NCBI GenBank assembly: GCA_934247875.1
Contig: CAKQJZ010000024.1
Location: forward strand, 1-25,853
Length of the DNA: 25,853 bases
Reading direction: 5' to 3'
Source of the DNA: an uncultured Spirochaetales bacterium
Lineage (GTDB): Bacteria > Spirochaetota > Spirochaetia > Sphaerochaetales > Sphaerochaetaceae
The translations under genes were made by a program, and so were the position numbers. This document shows positions 7,530 through 14,733 of the stretch, one piece after another; within the stretch, counting starts at the first letter, position 1; every line of letters starts with the position of its first letter. The notes under the pieces are model-generated. The model was given only the letters and a program-made list of their open reading frames with translations, was not told the DNA's origin and did no database searches.

Positions 7530-9122
7530 TTAAATCTTGTTCTGCTGCTTATATTGCGATGGAGAAAGACCTGTGTTCTTTCTGAATGTGAATGAGAAGT
7601 AGTTTGGTTCAGCAAAGCCGACTTTCTCAGCTATCTCATATGTTTTAAGATCGCTGTTCTTTAGCAGCTCCTTTGCTTTCTCTATTCTTGTGTTTGTCAG
7701 ATACTGAACAAATGAGATGCCAGTCTCTTTTTTGAATGTTGTTGAGAAATATGCAGGAGATACAGAGATCTCTTCACATAGATCATCAAGTCCGAATAGA
7801 GGATTAGAGTACTTCTTCATTATTATTATCTTCGCAGCCTCAACGAACTTGATATGGCTAGTCTCTCTGATTCCAGATGTCATTCTGTTAGCTTTGATAG
7901 CAATTGTCTCGCAGAACGTTGTTGCTGAAGACAAGCTTCTCAGCTTCTCAATCTCTGAGAAGATATCTGTATTAGGCTCTAAGAGATATGAGAATCTCTT
8001 TGCGTATGAGTGGCAGATGTCGATAATGATTGTGATGAAGAATAGTACTGTAGCCTGAAGCACTTCGAAGTCTGTTATGTTTTCAAAGAATGCATCAGTA
8101 GCTCCTATTACTTCCTTCTCAGTTGCAAACTTTATAGCAAGTGTCAAGTCTGTTCTGAGCTCTGAGTAGTTCTTTTCTGGCTTATCATCTTCAGTTATCG
8201 CGATATCTTGATACATTACAATATGCTGGTCTTCTGTTGTCTCAGAGTAGTTCAATGCTTCCATTGCTTTGATATAAGCACCATGGAGGTCTATTAGTCT
8301 TGTGACCATTGTGCTGATGCCAATATTGAATTTCTTACCAAGAATATGCTCAGTTTTGTCTTTGAGGATATTAATCTGTTTTAGTACGTGCTTTTTGAAT
8401 ACTGCTACGTATTCAGGATTCATAGTAGATGTGAATATGTATATGAACTGATTGTTGTTATTGAAAATCAATGGTGGTTCTTTCTCTTTGAGAAATACAT
8501 CGTTATTGATCTCAGTAAGTGCAAGTGAGCTTTCAAGAGACATCTTGTCTTCAATGACAGCTATCATATACATAGTAGTGTTCTTGAAATTAAAACTATA
8601 ATCACGTGCACTCTGAATCAGTGTCTGCTCTTCAACTCGTTTTGAAGGGAATATTACAGATTGCAGAAACTTATTTCTGTATGTAGAGAGTGCCTCTTTA
8701 TATACTTCTGTAAGATGCTCTTTATCTAAGTACTTTGCTTTCTCTTTCTCGATTCTTTCTTTGGTTCTATCAAGAAGTGCGCAAAGGGACTCGACTGTTA
8801 CAGGCTTTAATACGTATTCAGCTACATTGAGTCTTACAGCTTCTTGGGCGTACTGGAACTCGTCATAGCCGGATAGGATGATTACTTCAACGCTTGCTGA
8901 GAATCTGGAGCGCACATTCTCAATAAACTCTATACCATCCATATATGGCATCTTGATATCTGTAATGATGACATCTGGAACATCGTCTTCAAGGAGCTCT
9001 AATGCTTCTCTGCCATTAGATGCTTCTTGAGTGACTATAAAGCCATGCTCCTCCCAAGGAGTTCTGTTCTTTATGATGTGTCTTAAATTCTCTTCATCTT
9101 CAACAAGTAAAATCGTGTACAT
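7530..9122 (-). CDS. Response regulator with AraC-type DNA-binding domain, YesN-like
   Basis: A 530-residue transcription factor. The receiver domain covers residues 1-120: acidic residues in VEDE (8-10), phospho-acceptor D55 in VIITDIKMPYMDG, the switch Ser in IILSGYDE and Lys106 in VLKPV are all present. The middle of some 300 residues is the usual variable YesN linker. The last 100 or so residues are an AraC/XylS double helix-turn-helix, with LDDLCEEISVSPAYFSTTFK and TYEIAEKVGFAEPNYFSFTFRK. It pairs with the kinase just downstream and should activate sugar uptake or use genes; targets are not in view. The ATG lies three bases after the WYL gene stop and lacks a Shine-Dalgarno, so translation may be coupled. 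A TATACA lies eight bases before the start. Confidence 0.92.
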   Translation of the reverse strand: MYTILLVEDEENLRHIIKNRTPWEEHGFIVTQEASNGREALELLEDDVPDVIITDIKMPYMDGIEFIENVRSRFSASVEVIILSGYDEFQYAQEAVRLNVAEYVLKPVTVESLCALLDRTKERIEKEKAKYLDKEHLTEVYKEALSTYRNKFLQSVIFPSKRVEEQTLIQSARDYSFNFKNTTMYMIAVIEDKMSLESSLALTEINNDVFLKEKEPPLIFNNNNQFIYIFTSTMNPEYVAVFKKHVLKQINILKDKTEHILGKKFNIGISTMVTRLIDLHGAYIKAMEALNYSETTEDQHIVMYQDIAITEDDKPEKNYSELRTDLTLAIKFATEKEVIGATDAFFENITDFEVLQATVLFFITIIIDICHSYAKRFSYLLEPNTDIFSEIEKLRSLSSATTFCETIAIKANRMTSGIRETSHIKFVEAAKIIIMKKYSNPLFGLDDLCEEISVSPAYFSTTFKKETGISFVQYLTNTRIEKAKELLKNSDLKTYEIAEKVGFAEPNYFSFTFRKNTGLSPSQYKQQNKI

Positions 9123-9125
9123 AGG

Positions 9126-10091
9126 CTATTTGTATAATTTTATAATATTGTCCAGAGTATTTACCAGCTTACGCTTGTAGCTCTCTGGTTCCAGAACTAC
9201 GATGCTTGTCCCGCATTGGATTATGCGGAGCATAAGCTCAATTGAGTTCTCTATATCGATATGGCAAATCAGATCTCCCTTATCTGATCTTTCAAACTTT
9301 GGTTTTCCATGGTTGAGTGTAGAGAAGGAGTTCAAAGCACTCTTCTCTTCAAGCCTGATAGTAAGCGGAATCATATCGATAGCATCATACTCACTCTCTT
9401 TATCTGGCTTAGTAAAAGGCTTCAAGTTGTCAGGGATAGTATATGTCTCATCAAGCATCATTGCTTCTGTTATTGATGCGATATCTATCGTGATGATTTC
9501 TTTAGTGTGTCTCAATCTACCTGTGACAGTCATAGGCTTACGCCCATTATTGTCTTCTTTGAAGCCAATAAAGTAAGGAGCAATCTCAAATTCTTCTCTC
9601 TCAGGATCTGACGTAGATACACGCGCAATGCGGCCACTAATCCAGCAGTCAATCAAGACTTCAAGTATTGCATTGAATCTTCCTGCTTCTGTTTTGGTAT
9701 CTTGAAGCTTTTTGTCGATATTCTCTGCAAGAGTTAATATGTTCTCACTGATCTTAGGAGCATAGGAGCGCATATTCATAGCCATCTTTCTGAGTCCTGA
9801 TGCTAAGTGAGGATTCTGAAAGTCTGCACTTTGCGCAAGTGCTTCTGCACCCATATTGAAAGCAAGAGACTCATAAACAGAGAGCTCTAGAGGAGAGCTT
9901 TCATTCTCTTTTTCTCTGATTTTTATCAGGTTATTATCTTCATAGATATCTATGTATTGAGCTAAATCATCTACGTAACGTGATATCGTAGATCTATGGA
10001 CACCTAAGCGTCTTGCTATTTCAGCTCTTCTTAGACCTTCTGGGTGAGAGCGTAGCAAAAGCTCAAGCTGTGCAACTCTTTCGCCTTTCAA
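9126..10091 (-). CDS. HTH and WYL-domain transcriptional regulator
   Basis: A 321-residue regulator. Residues 1-60 are a DeoR-like winged helix (AEIARRLGVHRSTISRYVDDL). The middle matches the WYL ligand domain layout (RIARVSTSDPEREEFEIAPYFIGF, then TVTGRLRHTKEIITIDIASITEA). The C-terminal 75 residues fit the WCX extension (ENSIELMLRIIQCGTSIVVLEP). The literal W-Y-L triad is not conserved, so the assignment rests on architecture. The start is TTG at 10091: GAGGAGG lies eight bases upstream and there is no better in-frame ATG. It is first in the operon with the response regulator and kinase. Such a third regulator in a YesMN operon is unusual and may tune the system or respond to an intracellular signal. 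Confidence 0.82.
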   Translation of the reverse strand: MKGERVAQLELLLRSHPEGLRRAEIARRLGVHRSTISRYVDDLAQYIDIYEDNNLIKIREKENESSPLELSVYESLAFNMGAEALAQSADFQNPHLASGLRKMAMNMRSYAPKISENILTLAENIDKKLQDTKTEAGRFNAILEVLIDCWISGRIARVSTSDPEREEFEIAPYFIGFKEDNNGRKPMTVTGRLRHTKEIITIDIASITEAMMLDETYTIPDNLKPFTKPDKESEYDAIDMIPLTIRLEEKSALNSFSTLNHGKPKFERSDKGDLICHIDIENSIELMLRIIQCGTSIVVLEPESYKRKLVNTLDNIIKLYK

Positions 10092-10119
10092 ATGGGTATC
10101 CTCCTCAATTTGTTAACCA

Positions 10120-10150
10120 ATTATACCACAGAAAGAACTAAGAAATGCAA
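10120..10150 (-). promoter_or_regulatory. Promoter of the WYL-YesN-YesM operon
   Basis: On the minus strand, TATAAT (10125 to 10120) is preceded by TGG, giving an extended -10 (TGGTATAAT). TTGCAT (10150 to 10145) serves as -35 with a 19-base spacer. The predicted leader is short and carries the GAGGAGG ribosome site of the TTG-started gene. Confidence 0.65.
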
Positions 10151-10161
10151 CATTTTGTTGC
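10147..10161 (-). promoter_or_regulatory. Candidate operator: inverted repeat over the -35
   Basis: GCAACA-TTT-TGTTGC has perfect 6-base arms around a 3-base centre and covers most of the -35 hexamer at 10145-10150. Autoregulation by the WYL protein or control by another repressor is possible; nothing in the sequence says which. Confidence 0.45.
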
Positions 10162-10183
10162 GTATTGTTGTCACTTTTGCACC

Positions 10184-10220
10184 AAAAATAATGCAACCTC
10201 AATTAAGCATCAAGGTTGCA
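10184..10220 (-). terminator. Rho-independent terminator of the lipoprotein gene
   Basis: TGCAACCT (10192-10199) and AGGTTGCA (10213-10220) form a perfect 8-pair stem with a 13-base loop. Read on the minus strand the stem is followed by TTATTTTT. It lies about 75 bases after the lipoprotein stop codon and shields the WYL operon from read-through. Confidence 0.75.
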
Positions 10221-10293
10221 CAAATAGTTCATTGAATGAAGATACATTAACTATTTCAAATCAATGCAGTCTCTTATATTACCAAAGACAAAC

Positions 10294-12507
10294 TTAAGTT
10301 ACTTTGGTTACCTTTGCTACTTTGACGGTGTAGGTCTGGTTCTCAGTCAATTCTGCATGTAGTTGTAATACTTTATCGTTATCTCCATTGAATTCAAAGA
10401 TGCCAGTATCAGGGGCGATATACTGCACTATAAAAGTACCATCAGCTCTTAGTGTCATTTTGTCATATGAAACAGTTTCTGTACCATCTTTTACGATAAT
10501 CGTATATTTTTCTCCTTTTACTGCACCTTCAATTTTGCAATAGAGACGCCCATGGGCATCAGCCGTAACTTCTGTTCCTGTGCCACCTACGGTTACAGTA
10601 GGGCTAGGAGATTGTAACGGTCTAACATATATTGTTGGATCATTCAAAAATTTAACAGTGAAGTTTTGATTTGTAGGTTCTGGCGTTAAAGTCCATCCTG
10701 ATGATTCTGATAATATATAATAATCCCCATATTCCCAGTTTGCATGTTCTTCTGGAACATTAAGCCTAACTTTGATCAATCCTATGCTTTGTATCTGACT
10801 TGGCAACATAAAGTATAATAGAACAGTGCCTTTTTTCTCCATGTAGTATTTACCAAAGAATAAAAGTGTTTTTGGAGATATTTTAGCTGTCTTAAGCTGC
10901 TGATAATCAGTTTCTGATAGCTTATAGTTATATGTTGTTGAACCAGAGCCAATCAAGAATTTATGGTCTTTATAAGAAGAATGAACGTCAACATCTGAAA
11001 ATTCAACTTCAAGCGTTATATCCTGCCCGTTTACAATTCCATTAAACAAGACATCTACCTTCTTAGTGAGCTTTTTATTGTTTTGATATTCAAATTTAGT
11101 CAAAGCATCACTATTAGGATCCTTCAAGACAAGTTCAACCGGAATAATTCTTGCTCTATCAATTTCACTCTGTTTAATTTGATAATTTGATGATATCGTA
11201 TTTGTCCCTGCCGATATAGTATAAGTAAGGCCTGTTGGTGGTGTTGCATCAGGACTTAATACATTCTGATTGCCTGTCTCAATAGTAATTGTTAAGCTTT
11301 CTCCATCAACAATGTTATTGATGATCTCTGGCTCAGCTACTACTTTTCTGTTTGAACCATCATAAACAGCAGTTGGATTCTCATTAAAGCTAAGAGGTCT
11401 AGCCGTTATATTAATAGAGATTTTAGACTTATCGATTGTGTAGTTGCTTGTACTTGCTCCATCGAGAGTGAAGGCGATAGGATTAAAACCTCCTGGGTTA
11501 TGATTACCTACATCCTTGCCATCTGCAGTAACAGTGAGTATTAGTAGTTTGCCTCTATCTGCTTCAGGAATGGTATATCCCCAATCCTTATATTCAGCAT
11601 TTGTTGTGCCATCATAAACTTTTGTTACATTGATAGGAGTATCAGGTGAAATGTTGAATGGATTAACTGTTGCAGATATATTTAGAGGGCTTTTGTCATC
11701 ATAATAATCATTTGCAACTATAGTATAATCGTCTACTGGATTCGTGCCTGCATTTTTGTTAGTTTTGATATCTTTGATAACTACAGTGTCACCTTCAAGA
11801 ATACAAGGAAGGTCTGCATGAGTTAATTCCCACTCACTAATAAGATGGTTTTCACCTTTGTACTCTAAAGTTTTTTTAATGTCGTATTCGCCGGTAAGCT
11901 TAATCTTATCAATAAAGAATGGTGCTTCATGTTCTTTTCGTTCCCATCCTGTACTTGCTTCAACGATAATCTTCACTGTGTAAGAGCCTGGATTAGTAGG
12001 TGCTACATCTGAATAATCGCTATCATCAGCGCCAGAAGGTTTGAACATGAATGAGATGTCGTCAGGGTTGGTAATTGGTGTTTGTACTCCATCTACAATT
12101 CTGACTATCTGTGATTTGTTTATTGAGATTGGGTCTCTATCGTATGTTTTGCCTGGTTGGTAACCTGTAGCGAATCCGATATCGCCTGATTGTGGAGGGA
12201 GCGCAGGGATTGGCTCTGTTCTTGTAGCATTACAGATGGTACATGTGAATGTTTTAACTCCAGCCACTCCAGGTTTAGGAGGTGTTGTTTCTTTTCCTTC
12301 GTCCCAAGTGTGTGGTGCTTTAGCTTTGACTTCTTCAGTATGCTCGCAGGTTGCAGCATACCAATGGTGGTCGCCGTCAGTTACCCACGCATCTTCATTA
12401 TAAGTGTGCTCGTGGGGGGGGGTAGAGCCATTATTGCATGCAACGAAAAGAGTTAGCATTAGCATGCACATGACTATAAAGCAAATGTTAGCGAGTCCTT
12501 TTTTCAT
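10294..12507 (-). CDS. Large surface lipoprotein with His/Cys-rich and YDG-like beta repeats
   Basis: A 737-residue exported protein. Residues 1-23 are a lipoprotein signal (LTLFVA) with Cys24 as the lipidated residue; spirochaete lipoboxes tolerate such variation. A His/Cys-rich module follows (EHTYNEDAW, DHHWYAATCEHTEEV, TFTCTICNATRTEPI), a type seen repeatedly in anaerobe surface proteins. The rest is a chain of beta modules with YDG-like signatures (VYDGTTNAEYKDWGY, VYDGSNRKVVAEPE, and looser copies with TGEYDIKKTLEYKG and KFEYQNNKKLTKKVDV), suggesting a rod-like adhesin or binding protein. An upstream in-frame TTG (12543) was rejected because the ATG at 12507 has AAAGGAG seven bases before it and starts the signal peptide. 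A run of nine C (12414-12422) falls in codons 29-32. The gene is monocistronic, with its own terminator. Confidence 0.85.
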   Translation of the reverse strand: MKKGLANICFIVMCMLMLTLFVACNNGSTPPHEHTYNEDAWVTDGDHHWYAATCEHTEEVKAKAPHTWDEGKETTPPKPGVAGVKTFTCTICNATRTEPIPALPPQSGDIGFATGYQPGKTYDRDPISINKSQIVRIVDGVQTPITNPDDISFMFKPSGADDSDYSDVAPTNPGSYTVKIIVEASTGWERKEHEAPFFIDKIKLTGEYDIKKTLEYKGENHLISEWELTHADLPCILEGDTVVIKDIKTNKNAGTNPVDDYTIVANDYYDDKSPLNISATVNPFNISPDTPINVTKVYDGTTNAEYKDWGYTIPEADRGKLLILTVTADGKDVGNHNPGGFNPIAFTLDGASTSNYTIDKSKISINITARPLSFNENPTAVYDGSNRKVVAEPEIINNIVDGESLTITIETGNQNVLSPDATPPTGLTYTISAGTNTISSNYQIKQSEIDRARIIPVELVLKDPNSDALTKFEYQNNKKLTKKVDVLFNGIVNGQDITLEVEFSDVDVHSSYKDHKFLIGSGSTTYNYKLSETDYQQLKTAKISPKTLLFFGKYYMEKKGTVLLYFMLPSQIQSIGLIKVRLNVPEEHANWEYGDYYILSESSGWTLTPEPTNQNFTVKFLNDPTIYVRPLQSPSPTVTVGGTGTEVTADAHGRLYCKIEGAVKGEKYTIIVKDGTETVSYDKMTLRADGTFIVQYIAPDTGIFEFNGDNDKVLQLHAELTENQTYTVKVAKVTKVT
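12414..12422 (-). repeat. Homopolymer tract of nine C in the lipoprotein coding sequence
   Basis: Nine consecutive G on the + strand read as C9 in the gene, within codons ACC CCC CCC CAC (Thr-Pro-Pro-His) a few residues after the lipidated Cys. The longest other G or C runs I noticed in the window are about four to five. Loss of one C leads to TAA after 11 shifted codons; gain of one C leads to TAA after about six. Confidence 0.9.
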
Positions 12508-12559
12508 AGTTTTCTCCTTTTGTTGTAAGTTTAGAGGAAACAAAACTATGGAATAGTCG

Positions 12560-12589
12560 TTGCACTTAGTTTCTTCTCTTCCTTATACT
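12560..12589 (+). promoter_or_regulatory. Promoter of slyX, start codon six bases after the -10
   Basis: TTGCAC (12560-12565), an 18-base spacer and TATACT (12584-12589) make one of the best promoters in the window. Only six bases separate the -10 from the ATG at 12596 and no Shine-Dalgarno is present, so the mRNA should be leaderless. Confidence 0.7.
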
Positions 12590-12595
12590 ACACAT

Positions 12596-12796
12596 ATGGA
12601 AGAAGAAATCGAACAGCTTGAAATAAAGGTTAGCTACTTAGAGAGTCAGAATGCAGAGCTTAATGATGTGATCATTGAGCAAGGCAAAGATATTACTTAT
12701 CTGAAGATCAGAGTTGAGCACTTAGAGCGCAAAGTAAAGGAGCTTATAGAAGAGACAGGTGAGGCGCGTCCTAACAGGAAGCCACCTCATTATTAG
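12596..12796 (+). CDS. slyX: SlyX family protein
   Basis: A 66-residue cytoplasmic protein that is almost entirely coiled coil. Heptads run from EEIEQLEIKVSYLE through KVKELIEE, with the family-typical SQNAELNDVIIEQGKDI segment. The C-terminus PPHY is the hallmark ending of SlyX proteins, including that of E. coli. The cellular role is not known; the name comes from a lysis phenotype. An in-frame TTG at 12560 was rejected because it is the -35 hexamer itself. Its last 26 bases overlap the 3' end of the thioesterase gene on the other strand, and there is no terminator between them. Confidence 0.88.
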   Translation: MEEEIEQLEIKVSYLESQNAELNDVIIEQGKDITYLKIRVEHLERKVKELIEETGEARPNRKPPHY

Positions 12797-13580
12797 TTCT
12801 TCTTTTCCACTCTGATGTTGCTTCAAATACAACTTCATCTCCTCTCATTATCTTAGAGTAGAGTGAAGGATTCTCATCAGAGAAGCCTTTATCTGAATAA
12901 GTAAATACAGTGAGGTCATCTGTTAAGAAGCACTGATGTATCCACTTTACATCTAAGAGTGTTGGCATATAGCTATCTAGGAACTCTTTTGGAAGTGCAT
13001 CAAGAATCCAGTTTACATAGCTTATGTTGTTGACATGTCTGTTGTAGTCTGTGTCATAGTAGTTGATCTTGACTTGCCATGGCTCTAGTCTTTCTCCCTC
13101 ATATTCTTCCTCTTTTGGAAATTGAGGGAAAGCAGGGTCAAAGTAATGTTTTGCTTTATCAGCAGGTGGAAGAGATGACAAGATATACTCAGGCTTACAT
13201 GGTCTCTTTCTCTCAAGATCCATTATTACCCACCAGTTCTCTGCATTGAAGAGCTCATCGCCTTTCTCATCATATGCTTTGACAGCTCTAGGGCAATATA
13301 GTCTGTAGCCTTCTTGCGGCCATGTGATCAAAGAGATGTCTTCAGGCCAGTGCGCAAGCTTAGATATGTGCATGCGTGTTCTGATGATCATCCAAGTTTT
13401 ATGCTCAGTGTTGTATAGCGCTTCAACGCCCACGCCTTTTTCTGTTGCGTGTAGGCCTCCCATCTCTTGGTTTAAGCCAAAGTAGTAGGTTGGTTTAGCG
13501 CTATAGAAACAATCTGTGTTCATTGATTTTATGGAGCACTTAGATGTCATAACGCTTGGTTCTATTTCAGTTAGCTTCAT
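12771..13580 (-). CDS. Acyl-ACP thioesterase
   Basis: A 269-residue protein of the FatA/FatB-like bacterial family (PF01643), which frees fatty acids from acyl carrier protein in the cytoplasm. The first hot-dog domain includes LNQEMGGLHATEKGVGVEAL and MIIRTRMHISKLAHWPEDI. The second has the signature INYYDTDYNRHVNNISYVNW, with the Asn-x-His pair of the active site, and a closing DEVVFEATSEW. A start 48 bases further upstream is possible, but the ATG at 13580 has AAGG six bases before it and overlaps rsmD by only 14 bases. It is last in the long minus-strand cluster and collides with slyX at its 3' end. It may set acyl chain length or export fatty acids; the substrate cannot be read from sequence. 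Confidence 0.88.
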   Translation of the reverse strand: MKLTEIEPSVMTSKCSIKSMNTDCFYSAKPTYYFGLNQEMGGLHATEKGVGVEALYNTEHKTWMIIRTRMHISKLAHWPEDISLITWPQEGYRLYCPRAVKAYDEKGDELFNAENWWVIMDLERKRPCKPEYILSSLPPADKAKHYFDPAFPQFPKEEEYEGERLEPWQVKINYYDTDYNRHVNNISYVNWILDALPKEFLDSYMPTLLDVKWIHQCFLTDDLTVFTYSDKGFSDENPSLYSKIMRGDEVVFEATSEWKRRTNNEVASC

Positions 13581-14115
13581 ATTGTGCCTTATAGAAGCGA
13601 AGCATGGATCTTCCATACTTTCGCTCATCTTTGAAAACGAAGCCTGGTATATCTTCTGGCCAGAGCTTCTTCTCTTCTTCTGGATAGTGGATTATAAAGA
13701 GTCCTCCATCTTTGATGAGTCTCTTTTCTGCAACTTTCTTGAACAGCTCGACTTTGCCTTCCATATTGAAAGGAGGGTCTGCATATACTATGTCATATGT
13801 ATATGGGCATGAGAGGATATATCTATTCACATCCATCATGAATAGGCGTTTATTCTCTTCAACGAATGAGAGGTTAGACTCTATTACGCTCTTTTTGCCT
13901 CTGTCCATTTCAACTAAGTGTATAGTAGATGCTCCTCTGCTTGCAGCCTCTATAGCAACGCAGCCAGAGCCTGAGAACAAGTCAAGAAAGCTCTCTCCTG
14001 TCAGATCACCAAGAATAGAGAATAGAGATTCTCTCATTCTGTCCATAGCTGGTCTGATGACTCCTGGAGGGCACTTGACTGTGCGCCTTACATATTTGCC
14101 GCCTGTTACTCTCAT
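13567..14115 (-). CDS. rsmD: 16S rRNA (guanine966-N2)-methyltransferase RsmD
   Basis: RsmD methylates G966 of 16S rRNA on the small subunit using S-adenosylmethionine. The 182-residue length is typical. It opens MRVTGGKYVRR and has RPAMDRMRESLFSILG, the SAM-binding LDLFSGSGCVAIEAASRGA (44-62) and the catalytic DPPF at 113-116. The ATG overlaps the stop of the HD-domain gene by four bases (ATGA), and its own 3' end overlaps the thioesterase gene, so the three are probably translated as a unit. Confidence 0.94.
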   Translation of the reverse strand: MRVTGGKYVRRTVKCPPGVIRPAMDRMRESLFSILGDLTGESFLDLFSGSGCVAIEAASRGASTIHLVEMDRGKKSVIESNLSFVEENKRLFMMDVNRYILSCPYTYDIVYADPPFNMEGKVELFKKVAEKRLIKDGGLFIIHYPEEEKKLWPEDIPGFVFKDERKYGRSMLRFYKAQYEAN

Positions 14116-14681
14116 TTATCTTCCTCGGGCCAGAGTCCAAGTTCTGGAGCAACTTTAGTCATTCCATCTATTGTGAGCTGAATCACTGCAGGTAGCTCAA
14201 GATTAAGCATATCTGCACCTTTTTCAATGATCTCTCTGTTTACTCCAGCTGCAAAGCCATGAGCGTTCCATTTCTTCTTAACAGATTTGACTGTGATGCC
14301 TTTCATTTTCTCTGGGCGCATAAGTGCTGTAGCTGTTACAAGGCCTGTAAGCTCATCGATAGTGAATAGGACCTTTTCCATATATAGCTCAGGTTCAACG
14401 TCTACACATATTCCCCAGCCATGAGAGCATATTGCATGTATCATCTCATCTGGTGCGTTTATCTCTTTAAGAAGCTCAGGAGCTTTCTTGCAGTGTTCAT
14501 CTGGAAATGATTCCCAGTCAACGTCATGTAGTAGTCCTACGATTCCCCAATATTCAGGATCTTCATTGAACTTAACTGCTGCTTCTCTCATTACAGCTTC
14601 AACTGCTAATGCGTGGTGATATAGACTTTCGGATTTATTGTATTTATGCCAAAGTGACAGTGCGTCTTCGCGTGTAACCAT
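14112..14681 (-). CDS. HD-domain (HDIG-type) hydrolase-like protein
   Basis: A 189-residue protein with the metal-dependent HD phosphohydrolase layout. Tandem His22-His23 in SLYHHALAVE are followed by His52-Asp53 in GLLHDVDWE, then His in AICSHGWG and a late Asp in TIDELTGLV. Small stand-alone proteins of this type are widespread in anaerobes and usually annotated only as HDIG domain proteins. The substrate, perhaps a nucleotide, is unknown. The ATG at 14681 follows AGGAGA at an 8-base gap. It lies 40 bases after recG, across a terminator-like hairpin, and overlaps rsmD at its end. Confidence 0.88.
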   Translation of the reverse strand: MVTREDALSLWHKYNKSESLYHHALAVEAVMREAAVKFNEDPEYWGIVGLLHDVDWESFPDEHCKKAPELLKEINAPDEMIHAICSHGWGICVDVEPELYMEKVLFTIDELTGLVTATALMRPEKMKGITVKSVKKKWNAHGFAAGVNREIIEKGADMLNLELPAVIQLTIDGMTKVAPELGLWPEEDK

Positions 14682-14698
14682 AAAATAATCTCCTGGAT

Positions 14699-14733
14699 AA
14701 AAAATAGCACTTTGTTGCCTTTCAAGAAAGTGC
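14699..14733 (-). terminator. Terminator-like hairpin between recG and the HD-domain gene
   Basis: On the minus strand GCACTTT (14733 to 14727) and AAAGTGC (14713 to 14707) form a 7-pair stem with a 13-base loop, followed by TATTTTTTAT. The first arm lies inside the recG coding sequence. The stem is not GC-rich, so termination may be partial, reducing expression of the three downstream genes. Confidence 0.5.

Noticed and set aside
12508..12543. Upstream TTG start for the lipoprotein, adding 12 residues
   Set aside because: It would place non-signal residues before the signal peptide; the ATG at 12507 has a strong Shine-Dalgarno.
13712..14158. A 148-codon open frame on the + strand opposite rsmD and the HD-domain gene
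   Set aside because: It runs antisense to two well-supported genes, has no family features, and similar long antisense frames occur opposite recG, dnaE and the hydroxylase genes because of codon bias.
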